Source of the DNA: Sanghuangporus weigelae
Lineage: Eukaryota; Basidiomycota; Agaricomycetes; Hymenochaetales; Hymenochaetaceae
DNA length: 64,000 nt
Direction of reading: 5' to 3'
NCBI GenBank assembly: GCA_033182465.1
Contig: CP137324.1
Coordinates: 496,001 to 560,000 of the forward strand
Shown here in pieces: positions 47,080 to 57,802 of this stretch (its first letter is position 1; each line of letters begins with the position of its first letter). Both the position numbers and the translations under genes were made by a program. Below the pieces are notes generated by a model that was given only the letters and a program-made list of their open reading frames with translations, had not been told where the DNA came from and made no database searches.

Positions 47080-48598
47080 ATGCACGCGCCATCGCCGTCG
47101 CACATCCTCCGCATCCACGCGGCGCATGTCACCGCCGTGTCATTCTCGATGGACAACGAGCGGCTTTACTCCGGCGACACCTCGGGCAACGTGGCCGTCA
47201 CTTCCACTCGAACACTCCGGCCCATCGCGTCATGGAGGGCGCATACTGACGGTGTCCTTGGCGTGCAGGAGTGGGCAATGAACATAGTAACGTACGCTTC
47301 GCGGATATTGCATTTTATACTCATTGTCGAGCAATGTTGAACAGACACGGTCGGGATAATAAGCTACACGTCTGGGAGCGCGTCCTCGCCCCTCCATCGC
47401 TCGGGACTGTTGCGTCCAACCCAGACATGCCGACACCGCAGCTTCGCTATTCCCTCGATGTGAATGCGTTGAACTTCTGTCGACTCTCTTTGCTGCCTTA
47501 TTCCGCACCTCAGGCGGGATCTTCCTCCTCGTCTGACGCATCCGAGTCCGCCCTTGTAGCCGTTCCGAATCTCATTGAATCTTCTCTCGTATGTCTTTAT
47601 CTCAATTGAGTGAAAGGATGTCCTGACTAAATTCAAGGCAGACATTTGGGAGCTGCCATCTTGCTCAAGGTTGCATGCCGCAATCGGGAAACCAGAGGCA
47701 CCAGAGATTGGCATGAAAAGCTGGCAAATCGACAGCGACGGTCGGGATAATGCAAAGACAGGTCAATATTTTCATTTTGTTCAATTGCAGATGATCGAAT
47801 TTTCTCAGGCATTTTAATGTCGCTGCACCTCTTCATGAAATCGGAGAAACTTCATTTACTATCTGCGTATGAAAGCGGAGAGGTTGCGTTGCGCCAGTGT
47901 ATCGCTGAAATCGCCGAGAAGACCATCGAAGGTCGAGGATGGGAATGCCTATGGAAGTCTAAGCAACACAACGAGTCCGGTGCGTTCTTTTAGTGAATTT
48001 TGTGCTCATATATTCATGTTTCGAAGTAATGGCCATGGCGGTGTCTTGCGATAGTTCATTTGCATTGACAGTCTCGGCGGATCCAACAATCACTCGTTGT
48101 CGTCTGGATGTAAGCACTATTACTTGTGTAATTCTGCGTACTGACGAAACCGCTTCATGAGGGCCCGCATGAGAACCGTCTCACTAAGCATAGAATAAAG
48201 CAAACCGGCAATGGATCTGTTGCGTTGCGCTCTGATGGGCGAGTCTGCGCAGTTGGAGGATGGGATGGCAAGTAAGACCCTCGAGTCATGCAACTCTCAT
48301 AATCTTCAGACTAACACTGATATTAACAAGAATACGGCTGTTCTCGACGAAGACATTCAAACCCCTCGGCACTCTTTCATACCACACGAAAAGCTGTCAG
48401 GCACTTGCGTTCGCTCATTCTTCTGCACTCTCTTCGGTTCCAGATACAAACATGTCTCACGAAAGCGAGGACGAGAATAATGATGACGATCTTACACAGG
48501 AAGAGAAAGAGACTCGAACCCGTTGGCTAGCTTCCGGCTCACAGGACCATCGCATAGCTGTTTGGCAACTAATATCCTTCTTGAAGGACGCACACTAA
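47080..48598 (+). CDS. ASA1: ASTRA-associated protein 1 (WD40; ASA1/GNB1L)
   Basis: Subunit of the ASTRA complex, linked to assembly and stability of PIKK kinases such as Tra1 and TOR. It starts MHAPSPSHILRIHAAHVTAV. WD40 blades: FSMDNERLYSGDTSGNVAV, then IASWRAHTDGVLGVQEW, then HGRDNKLHVWERVL, which is typical of this family (the next blade starts after an intron at 47290-47344). ADIWELPSCSRLHAAIGKPE follows, then ALTVSADPTITRCRLD. The last blades read GSVALRSDGRVCAVGGWDGK, the frame around ALAFAHSSALSSVPD, and ASGSQDHRIAVWQL, ending KDAH-stop. An acidic loop ESEDENNDDDLTQEE precedes the last blade. About eight exons. Confidence 0.87.
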
Positions 48599-49067
48599 TT
48601 CAGATCGCTTCCGGATGTCTACTCAACTCTCGGGGCGGGCATGTAACGCAACGCGACGTGATGATCGCGACGCACGACAACTCGCAATGCGAAAATTATA
48701 TGTGCTGGCTCCGTGGTCCCAAAACACTTCGCTCAATAGCATCATCGAATATATCTGCGGTGGTACGGCTTCTTGCACAAGTGATTTCATATCGGCAAAG
48801 AAGTTTGGTTGTCTTGTCCATATTCACCAAGTCTATGGGCAGTACTGTGAGATGATCCAGTGTGTAGTGATAGAAGAATAATAGAACAGATATTCCGGAT
48901 CGCTGCGAGATAAATAGTTGTAAAGTAAACAATCAAGCGTGACATATGCATGAGTGACGGACGCGTTATCCCACGTTACATCACGCGACGCAAGCTAGTC
49001 ACCTTCAAGTTACTTCTTCTATTCAATTCTTCTTACTCTTCCGCGCACGTCTGACTTGCCAAACGAT
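48599..49067. promoter_or_regulatory. RFC5 upstream region
   Basis: A 469-bp gap between ASA1 and RFC5, both on the plus strand. ACGCGT at 48961-48966 lies 102 bp before the RFC5 ATG. Confidence 0.45.
48961..48966. promoter_or_regulatory. MluI cell-cycle-box-like ACGCGT
   Basis: ACGCGT, the core of the MBF-bound box that drives G1/S expression of replication genes in yeasts, lies about 100 bp upstream of RFC5. About 16 such hexamers are expected by chance in 64 kb, so only the position next to a replication gene makes it noteworthy. Confidence 0.35.
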
Positions 49068-50628
49068 ATGACTTTATGGGTAGACAGAGTGAGCAAAGCG
49101 AAGTCTTGAACTCGACAATGAGCTGATTCTTCTGTCTCAGTATCGACCACATACTCTGGATGACTTACATTATCATCATGGTCTCTCCGCACGTTTACGA
49201 TCTTTGGTCAGCCAGCGAGCCGCAGTATCTTAGGTCTCTGAGATTGATGAGTATCATGTAGGCCGCTAGTGGTGATTTCCCGCATATGCTGTTCTATGGC
49301 CCGAGTGGTGCTGGGAAGAAAACCAGAATTGCTTGCACGCTGCGTCAGCTCTTTGGAAGTGGTGTAGAGAAGGTACGAGTGCTTTTACTTATATCATGGA
49401 TGCGGTCATTCTGATAGATGCTTGATGTTAGCTTAAAATTGACCAGAGGGTGTTTTTGACTCCATCCAAGCGAAAGTTGGATGTGAACGTTGTACAGAGC
49501 AATTTCCACATAGAACTAACACCAAGGCAAGCCACAAGTATCCGTTATATGCCTTTACATGGAGGCTCACTTTTTTTCACCAGCGATGTCGGAATCTACG
49601 ACCGGGTGGTGATTCAAGAAATCTTGAAGGAGATTGCTCAGACGCAGCAGGTCGACTTGAGTGCGAAGCAGCGATTCAAAGGTCCGTCAATACAATGGCA
49701 TTGCATCTGCTGTTGTTTAGTTGTACCCGACAGTTGTCATAATCAATGAGGCAGACTCTCTGTCGCGCGACGCGCAAGCAGCACTGCGCCGTACTATGGA
49801 AAAATACATGTCGAATATGCGAATCATCCTGTGCGCAAATAGTACCTCGAAGCTCATTGCCCCAATTCGAAGCCGATGTCTCCTTATGCGCGTCGCGGCT
49901 CCGACAGACGATGAAGTGCAAACGTGTCTACAGTTCGTAGCGAAACGAGAGAAATTCGATCTCCCGCCTGACGCCGCTCACGGAATTGCAGAGGATTGCG
50001 CGGGCAACTTGCGTAAAGCGTTACTCGTCCTGGAAGCTTTGAAGATGCAGTCGTGAGTGAACTCTTCTCCTGTTATAGCATAGCTGACCACCTTTGCTTA
50101 CTTCAGGCCTGACTTATCGGGCCCATTATCTATCGCTAAGCCTGACTGGGAGACGTATTGCCACAAGGTAGCAGATCTCATCGTGCAGGAGCAGACTCCG
50201 GCTCGAATAATGGAAGTCCGTGCCAAGTTCTACGAACTTCTCAGCCACTGCATACCGGCCACAACTATTCTGAAGGTACATTCTTTCGCTTGGCTCAGTG
50301 GACAGCAGTTCTGATTACTGCAGACCGTAGCAGAACGCGTCGTCGAAAGGGTGGATGAATCCATCAAGGCAGACATTATGCATTGGACAGCGTTCTATGT
50401 CAGTTCTCAGGGTTTTGTTCATTCACTGTCTTCTGAATCCGATTCATACCTTCAGGAGGTCCGGATGCGTCTGGGCAACAAAAAGATTTTCCACCTCGAA
50501 GCCTGGGTGATCAAGGTCATGAGTCTGTACAAGGTAGGCGTGTCCCTTTGCGAGCCAAGCGTTCGTTCGACTAAACTGCGTTTACCCACCAGCATTTCGT
50601 ATTTAATTTTGATATGGATGACTTCTAG
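49068..50628 (+). CDS. RFC5: Replication factor C small subunit (RFC5-type)
   Basis: Clamp-loader subunit that loads PCNA at primer-template junctions. It starts MTLWVDR. Further exons give TLDDLHYHHGLSARLRSL, GDFPHMLFYGPSGAGKKTR (Walker A) and VFLTPSKRKLDVNVVQSNFH. A GC-AG intron (49527-49583) then joins IELTP to SDVGIYDRVVIQEILKEIAQ. Next comes VVIINEADSLSRDAQAALRR (Walker B-like NEAD plus the RFC box), then CANSTSKLIAPIRSRCLLMR. The C-terminal part reads EDCAGNLRKALLVLEALKMQ, AERVVERVDESIKADIMHWT and VIKVMSLYK, spliced to HFVFNFDMDDF-stop. NEAD instead of DEAD is characteristic of the Rfc5/human RFC3 subunit, as is KKTR in Walker A. Confidence 0.93.
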
Positions 50629-50782
50629 GCGTCCGTTGCATATGAGCTTCTGTATCGTAGTATACACTTATATCGTTCAATCGGCTCTAGCAGGATTTGC
50701 CACACTGAGCTCGCTGTCATTGTGCGACAATAGCGTATTCCTTATTCAAGGCATTTAGGAACGACAGCATCTGAAAGGATGT

Positions 50783-51604
50783 TTAGTTCACCACCGAGAA
50801 TGAGCTCCTGAGAAACCGTACGAAATTGTGTCGCTCGTGGCCAAGCTTTTTGCCAAAATCAGTCTTCAAGCTGTCTTTGATCTTTAATAGCTTGTCGTAG
50901 AAATGGGATACGGCTGTTTCTCCGCTCGCTGTGTCTTCTGTCGGGACAATGCAATGGTCGATTGACAGTACAGCTGTATCCGGCGCACCTCATAACACCT
51001 GTTCGTTTGGTCAGTACACAAGAGCGTATCAAGTGAGACAGTGTGACGCAGAGCGCTCACCGAAAGCTCCTAGCGTCTAACCTATCAGCATCCTGTACAC
51101 AATAAAGTTCTAAGCAAGTCTTATGCCAATCGGTTATTTCGCCTTGAGCGCAGAGTTTCTTCTCGGTGCTCCACGAAACATTCTCAATTATCTTCACGAG
51201 CAAAGTTGCTCTGCTATCTGAGAGCAGATCTACATGTGATACGACACTTTCAAAGAATGGCTTGAAAAATGCACAAGGATCGGCGGCAGCTTGCGGAGAT
51301 ACGTATTTCTTGTTTGTCAAGAACGTCGTGTAGTAAGGCGGCAAGTTCAATTATTAAAAGATCAGGCTTCGGAACACAGGATTTCGCGATTGTAACGGCT
51401 GTCCTGCGAACTCGCTGGACTAACGATATCCGCTGCATCAGTGCCTTCGTACAATACAGTTGATGTATCACAAAAAGTCTAAACATACCATGATGTGCAT
51501 CGTGTGATGTGTGATGGATCACATTTTGTCATTGCCTCTTTCATAAGCTTTTCTGCAGCCAAGATCACTTTAGCCTCGGCTTCGGAAGGGTACTTGACCG
51601 TCAT
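50783..51604 (-). pseudogene. HD-domain phosphohydrolase with two frame-breaking microduplications
   Basis: Starts MTVKYPSEAEAKVILAAEKL, then MKEAMTKCDPSH. At 51503-51516 TGTGATG occurs twice, which throws the frame just where the family has its metal-binding HDxxH motif; the alternate frame reads SHDAHH up to a GTATG donor. The next exon reads VQRVRRTAVTIAKSC and LIIELAALLHDVLDK. At 51310-51317 TTGT occurs twice and the frame shifts again to KKYVSPQAAADPCAFFKPFF. It continues with LLVKIIENVSWSTEK and CLELYCVQDADRLDA, and ends RHNFVRFLRSSFSVVN-stop. Intact relatives are metal-dependent HD phosphohydrolases (YpgQ/YedJ-like). It may be a pseudogene, or the duplications may be assembly errors. 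Confidence 0.75.
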
Positions 51605-51729
51605 GTTGGTTGAAGAGGATCACACGCGCGTCGCGCCATGAGACTGTGACACATGGTGACGGTACGCGTCTGAAGCAACGTGTCACCGTCTAGCCACATT
51701 ACGCAGTTCTTTGTTTCTTTCGGACATCC

Positions 51730-54127
51730 ATGTTGCCTGTCAGTTTCCATTCGCTACCCGACGAGCTTGTGAAGGAAATCTTGTCTGATATCCTCACTGT
51801 CCCAGAAGATGAGTTCTCTCATGTGGGCCCTTCATCACCGTTTGGTCGCAAAGTGTCGTCGTCGTCGGACGTTCTCCTCGTGAGCAAGCGATGGCTACGA
51901 ATCGGGACTCCTCTCTTGCACGAATGCGTCGTGCTGAGAAGCTCCGCACAGGCAAATGCCTTTTATGGATTCATCAGAGGAAAAGTTGGTAGCCAGGTTA
52001 AGGGTTACGTGCGGAGGATACGCCTTGAAGGATCTTTCGGCGCTGTAGTCGGAAAGACCTTCGCCATTCTCCCTGGTATCTCGGATCTATATCTTCGACT
52101 TCCCGTTAGTCGTGAAGAAAATGTCAATGGTTCGGTCCAAGGACTTCCAAAGCTAAATCCGACTCGTGTAATTTTCGAACTTGCCTGTAGCAAGTTTTGG
52201 AAGAACTCCTTCACAATGATGGCAACTCTCGGCAATGCAGTGAGACAGTGGGTGAATTTGGCAAGTCTTTATCGCTCTCTCTACAAAGGATGGACTTAAC
52301 AGATCCCCAAAGCATACATTTGAGATTCATTTCACCTTCCCGTGGTATCATTTCAGGGTGACTAGGCAATTGGGTCGCTTTTGTGAAGCTCTTTCGACTG
52401 CTCCGTATCTTGAACAAGTAATCCTGTCATGTTCCGATACAAACCACCTCTTTCAGGCACACCAGGCGGCCTCTTTCGCCGAAGTTATAGGTAGAAATAC
52501 CTCGCTGAAAGCCATACATATTCATGTTAATGCACCATCTTCCGTCAACGTAGTCCTGGGCGGACTGCTAGGGAAACCGTGCGCGGGGATAGTGCACTGC
52601 TATTCAAAGTCTGTAGCTGTACGTCTTTGAGTCATCCCTCGTACTCATTTTAATACAGGAATGCTCAGCAGGCCACAACCGAGTCGCAACGATTATCTCC
52701 CGAGTATCCTGAGCGCGTCCCAGCTCTACCTGACAGCGTTCTGGCACATATTATTGAAATGGACCTATGGAAATGTCTCGGTGTTGATCTGCTTGCTGTA
52801 ACTATGTATCATGTAAAGACCTACAAGTTTCGGGCTCTTGAACTATTCCGTGTCTCCAGAGCATTCTACGTGAGGTTTACTAACTTCATTGAGGATATAT
52901 GTACTGACAATGCAACCCAGAAAATCGCATCTTCTCTGGTACTCCGCTTTTTGCCCCTGTGCCCACCGCGATGGCCATTCCCTATTTCAAGGAAGTTGTT
53001 GGAAGATATTGACAACTCATCGTCCGTTAATACCTTAGTAATTTCGGGACTTGACGATCCTTTTGCCATTCATGTCCTTCCTGAACGTAGTATGACCGCT
53101 GAAGAAACTGCGAAAAGAATTGCGCTGTCTCTGCCAAGCCTCCAACAGCTTTTAATCGACTCTGAATACGCATCAATTCTGGATTATATGGCGGAGGAAG
53201 TTAAGTTAGGCTTGCGAGGCCTCCGTCTTAACATTACGGGAGGCGCTTTTCGGCAGAGATTCCTGACTCAGTTTAGGAACTTGACGAGATTGATATTGTA
53301 CGCTGAGCGAATCTCTAATAAATGTCCATCCATAGGCACAAGTGATATTACTGGCCGGTCGTGCTTTGATAGTCTTGTGACTTTGAAGATAGTCAACCGA
53401 TGTACTCCTCTCAGTGCGTTCAACATGTTGCAGTCGTGCGAGTAGGTTATCCTATTGAACGGAAAGAGTCCATCACTGAATGAATTATTCCAGCTTTCCA
53501 TCTGTAACAACACTCGACTTCATTCTTGACTTCGGGCCAACAGGGTTTACAGATATTCCATACGATCGCTTGCCCAGCTTTCCGAAAGCTCAAGTCATTC
53601 GTTTCACAGGAGTATGTCTATCGTAATACCTTGCTTTTTGAGAAAATCGACTGACGAGATTGTCAGAATCCGAGAGGATCATACCTTCAGCTCCTTTATG
53701 CCAAAACCAGCCCCTTTGAGAAATTAATCCTTTCGTCCGATGTTTGGTGAGTCGAATGCTCTTTTTACGATATTAATCACTCAAATTTTTACTGCAAGTA
53801 CCCGCGAGGATCTACTGAATGGGGACGGGATTATTACCAGAATACTCGACAAGATCGATTTCAGTAACATGGCCAGGCTGAAAGAGCTTCAAATTGAAAC
53901 TGTCGAGGAATGGCCCTGGCAGGAGTGAGTTTCTGACTGGAAAGCATAGCACACGCTGATCTAATATTGATTATTTTTCATCCAGTCATGAATTAAAGAA
54001 CAACGCCTGGCAGGGACGCGCACAAGCACTCATCGACACCTACGGATTCAAAATAACTGATGCATCCGGTATACCCTGGAGACCACGCCTGATGAAACGT
54101 GTAAATAAGAAAAGACGCATTTCATAA
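51730..54127 (+). CDS. Large F-box protein (two F-box-like blocks), possible frame break
   Basis: Starts MLPVSFHSLPDELVKEILSD, an F-box, then DVLLVSKRWLRIGTPLLHEC and VVLRSSAQANAFYGFI, a layout common in agaricomycete F-box proteins. A second F-box-like block reads YPERVPALPDSVLAHIIEMD and ALELFRVSRAFYVRFTNFIE. The C-terminus NNAWQGRAQALIDTYGFKIT then DASGIPWRPRLMKR is also typical. Introns at about 52620-52664, 53442-53490, 53611-53667 and 53747-53796 are plausible. The frame changes near 52258-52290 at a (CT)4 tract; either a very short 37-nt intron or a frameshift is needed. Likely an SCF adaptor with unknown target. Its start is 125 bp from the divergent HD gene. Confidence 0.68.
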
Positions 54128-55190
54128 AGTGTTTCTCGGATTATGCTGTGCACGGATGTTAACTAAATATGACATTCTGAATGAGGATTGGCATTGTATG
54201 TACAAAAAAGTAGAGCACATGAACTAAGTCCATACATTTTGACCGGTCTTAGCTCTTCTCCAGTCGATTCCTTGCCGGTAATCGCGCACTGCTCGTCGGC
54301 ATTGGTACGTGGTACCATGTGTTACCATGAAGGCTACCCGGAGGTGGGCACATATAGAGTATATGAATCGATTACCAGCGGGACGTGCAATAGCGACTTG
54401 ATCCATGCTGAATTATCCTCCTGCCAGCCCTTACTAGTGAGAGGTACCACTCAATGGCATCCATGAGTCCAAGGATGACAGGTATAATGATAATGGTCCG
54501 TTGAACTTTTCACCAAGAACTTCCAGTCCAGGAAGTTTGAGATGATCGCCTTAGAAAGTCGAACAATAAGGAAAATAATCAACAAAATCATTGGTGAACA
54601 TTTGAGGGCAACAGCATAAACTTTCATGCTAGGTTGCATCGATAGCAGTAATAACGGACAGAAAGCGAGGTAGGTAAAGTCTCGAAAGGAACATAGGAGC
54701 AGCAACAAGAAAAGAATGATGTGTGCATGATGCCCAGGACGAAGATCCATCTTATACCTCTGCGAATTAGCATATATGGTATATATAACTTACTGTCAAA
54801 GTAATATTGTGAGTGTGACTTCTTGCACCTGCTCCTGAAGATGCAAAGGAAAGGTCTATAGGCGCCGAAGTTCACGACGCACCGTGCCTCAAAGCCAAAT
54901 CACGTAGGCAGAGCGGGAATATCAAGCAGTACTATGGTCTTTCAGCTCGGCCTCGACAAGTACACGTTTCTGAAAGAACTTCAGGCTGCCTCCACTGAAG
55001 AAACGGGCTTTGGAGAGTATGGCATTTAGTGCCTGCATTAAACAAAACACTTCGTGGGGGGAAAATAAGAAAAAAAGGAGTTGAGAACTTCAGATGAATG
55101 ATCAAAAGAGTTGAGAAAGTACAGGCAAATTCGACATGGAACAGAGATATGATCATCCTAATTTAGAAGCCTCCAATACAATTTCTGCTC
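54128..55190. other. Intergenic, no firm gene
   Basis: About 1 kb upstream of the ZIP transporter. On the minus strand a hydrophobic frame (54451-54750, ILFLLLLLCSFRDFTYLAFC) could be chance in AT-rich DNA. Another minus-strand fragment reads NAILSKARFFSGGSLKFFQK near 55000. Neither has conserved motifs or clear splice partners. Confidence 0.35.
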
Positions 55191-57802
55191 ATGAAGGGAA
55201 ATACGAAAGACAGAAGCTACTCGAAGTCTGAGGAGACTGAATCCTCCTCTTCCGAGTACGAGTAAGTCCATCCCTAAACCGAGACCCTGACATAAGCAAT
55301 CGGCGCGACTGGTGAGATCGGCAGATTTCCCACCATCGTTTCAAGCCACTGTCATGTCTTCCGCTAAGTCGTTCAGCTGGAAAAACGCGATTCTTTTGTT
55401 GCTTTGCTGCAGTTTCTGTATTTCAGTCGTGGCATGGGAGACGGAATCACTCGCCAATTCACAGATTACGGTGAGTCTCTCGGGCCCGTCTTGTCACGTG
55501 GACCGATCGCGTCTCTGGTTCTGTCTGGAGACACGTAGTTCGTGTGCCATGTCAATTCTGACTTGCGAGCTTGTCTAGATATCTGACGTGCAGCAATGCG
55601 AGGCAGCGCGAAGACTGAGCACCATTAAAGAGGATGTGGAGGCTGGAGGGTCGCCTGTGATGCGGAGAGCTTTTGCTGTGTTGTTTCCATTCGAAAATCC
55701 TGGATGGAATGCGGGTAAGTGGTTAGAACCCTTATGCTTGAATGATGTATGCTGAGAAGCGGTTGGATTTGCACAGTTCTAGGGACCTTCTACATAAGCT
55801 CGTGAGGCTACTTCTTTATTTGAACGCCGTAGCCATCCAGTTGCTAAGGGTGCTGCTGAAATCTAGTGTCCCGAACTTTATTCTCGCTGTGATACCTTCT
55901 CAGATTAATTCGGATACCCTTAATACAATGACGGCCTTTGCTGCAAGTGCACTCTCATAATCTGCTGCTACAGTCCTGACGGGAATACTTTTTAGACCGG
56001 AGGGCTATTATCGGACGTATTTCTACACCTTGTTCCACATTCATTTATGGGTGAACATCAGGAACCCGGTGTACATTTTGTCATGGTGGAAGAGAAGCGA
56101 AACATACTCATCGGGTACGCTTCAATCCCTTATCCATAAGGCGAGACGTGCGAAAGATTGAAAATATCTGCATCAGGCTTGGTATTTTTATCGGGTTTGC
56201 CGTGTTCTTCGTAATGGAGAAAACGCTCCGTGTTCTAGGCGGCGAAGAAGGAAGCGGACACTCCCATTCACACTCGCACGTTGGTGCCGATTCGAGCAAC
56301 GGTGTGAGCTCGAACGTTTCCACATCGGACAAAAGTGGCCTTCGACAGCGGTCGGGAGACACAAAGGTCGCAAACGGCGACGCAAGAGAAAGCCGAGAGG
56401 ATGAACATCAAGGTAAACACACGACGGGGCCGTCGAAATTATCGGCGTATTTGAATCTCTTCGGTGACTTTGTACACAACATGTAAGCGGTTCTGTTTAG
56501 TTCTTGAATTCGTTTAGTTTTGGCTGATAGATTCTTCCCTTTCCCAAAGAACAGATGGACTTGCGTGCGTAGATTTGTATTCATGATTGGCCATCATTGC
56601 CCGAGTCTGACCTCCACCGCGTTCTTGGTTTTGCAATGGTCTAAAATATGCACGTTTGGTCTCGTCAACCAAATTCATACCGCTCGCTTGTTGTTTGGAT
56701 CCTACTTCCTGGCTTCGCTCGCCCATATGCCCATTATTTACGCCTCACTATCTATGCATGTAGTATGGCTGCGTCCTTCTACTCATCACCCCTTATCGGG
56801 GCGACGACGACACTCGCCTGCTTCGCTCACGAAATTCCCCATGAAATAGCCGACTATTCTATCTTGGTACGATCTGGATTCTCGAAACGTCAGGCGATGC
56901 AAAGCCAGTATATCACCGCCGTCGGTGCCTTTGTGAGCACTGTCTTATGTTGTCTGACTTTTATGAGGCTGAAAGGCTTATCCCGGATGTATGCAAATGG
57001 CTTTTCGGGATCTGGTAGATTGGGTGAGTCTATTTAATAGAAGTCTAGTCCAACCCGCCGGCGCTCACATCGACTGACTCCGCGTGGGACGTGGCACTGA
57101 TGATCTATCTGACTGTTCATCCACAACTTTTCCCATCCATCCTGGACGCCCTACTGAAGCACGTTCATGGGTATTGCGGTACACAATTTGTCGGCAACAA
57201 GCGGTGAGGGTCATGGGGCGGCCACTTCTGGTGACCTCGCTGCCGCGGTGAGGCAGAAAGCCCTGGGCCTCCTGGGCACGAGCGTGCAACTGGCGGACTT
57301 AGTGAGTAACTTTCTTTTGTCGAACTGAATGGTTTTGCCTCTCGACACGAGTGTCACGTAACTGTTCTTTCGTCTCACTACTACGGTTGCGGCATTACCT
57401 ATCGTGTCTGACTTTGAATTTTCAGGTAATTCCGTTTGTAGCCGGAGGTTTCATGTATATCGGAGCTGTCGCTGTATTGCCCACGTATGCCATTCTTGAG
57501 CCGTCAATATGACTGACCGCGGCCATTGAGAGAAGTTTCATTTTCAGGCTTCTTGAGGAAAGCAAGAGCGTCAAGCAGGCGTTGCGAGAGGTACGGACTT
57601 TATGGTCTGCGATCGCAGGTTTGGCATAGTCATGAACCGGTTGTCGCTGACGTGTCTTTGATCTTTTTCATTTTAATCAGTTCGCAGCCATGGCATTTGG
57701 CGTAACGTGCATGTTTCTGGTCGCGTGAGTGTTATTATATTATTGGTTGCAAATGGTGCCTTTGTTTGTTAACCGAATGATGCATGTAGATGGAACGAAT
57801 GA
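55191..57802 (+). CDS. ZIP-family zinc transporter, KE4/SLC39A7 type
   Basis: Zinc transporter that probably releases Zn from ER or Golgi to the cytosol, as yeast Yke4 and human ZIP7 do. The likely start is ATG 55354 (MSSAKSFSWKNAILLLLCCS), a signal peptide. Next come ISDVQQCEAARRLSTIKEDV, GGLLSDVFLHLVPHSF and LGIFIGFAVFFVMEKTLRVL, then the His-rich loop HSHSHSH and a Ser-rich cytosolic loop. The metal-site helices read DFVHN, a 15-nt exon (56550-56564) giving TDGL, MAASFYSSPLIGATTTLAC and FAHEIPHEIADYSIL; HNxxDG and HEIPHE are the family hallmarks. It ends VAWNE-stop at 57802. An upstream exon (55191-55261, MKGNTKDRSYSKSEETESSS) can extend the frame by an alternative acceptor. Confidence 0.88.

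Noticed and set aside
48480-48530. GACTCGAACCC resembling a tRNA T-arm B box
   Set aside because: It lies in the coding sequence of ASA1 and no cloverleaf can be folded around it.
54451-54875. Hydrophobic minus-strand frames resembling a small membrane protein
   Set aside because: AT-rich DNA easily yields Leu/Ile/Phe runs; there is no conserved motif, no good start context and no splice partner.
56520-56849. Open frame of 109 codons starting MADRFFPFPKNRW
   Set aside because: It overlaps the ZIP zinc-site exons in another frame and runs through a 199-nt intron; it has no motif and the ZIP frame is clearly the real one.
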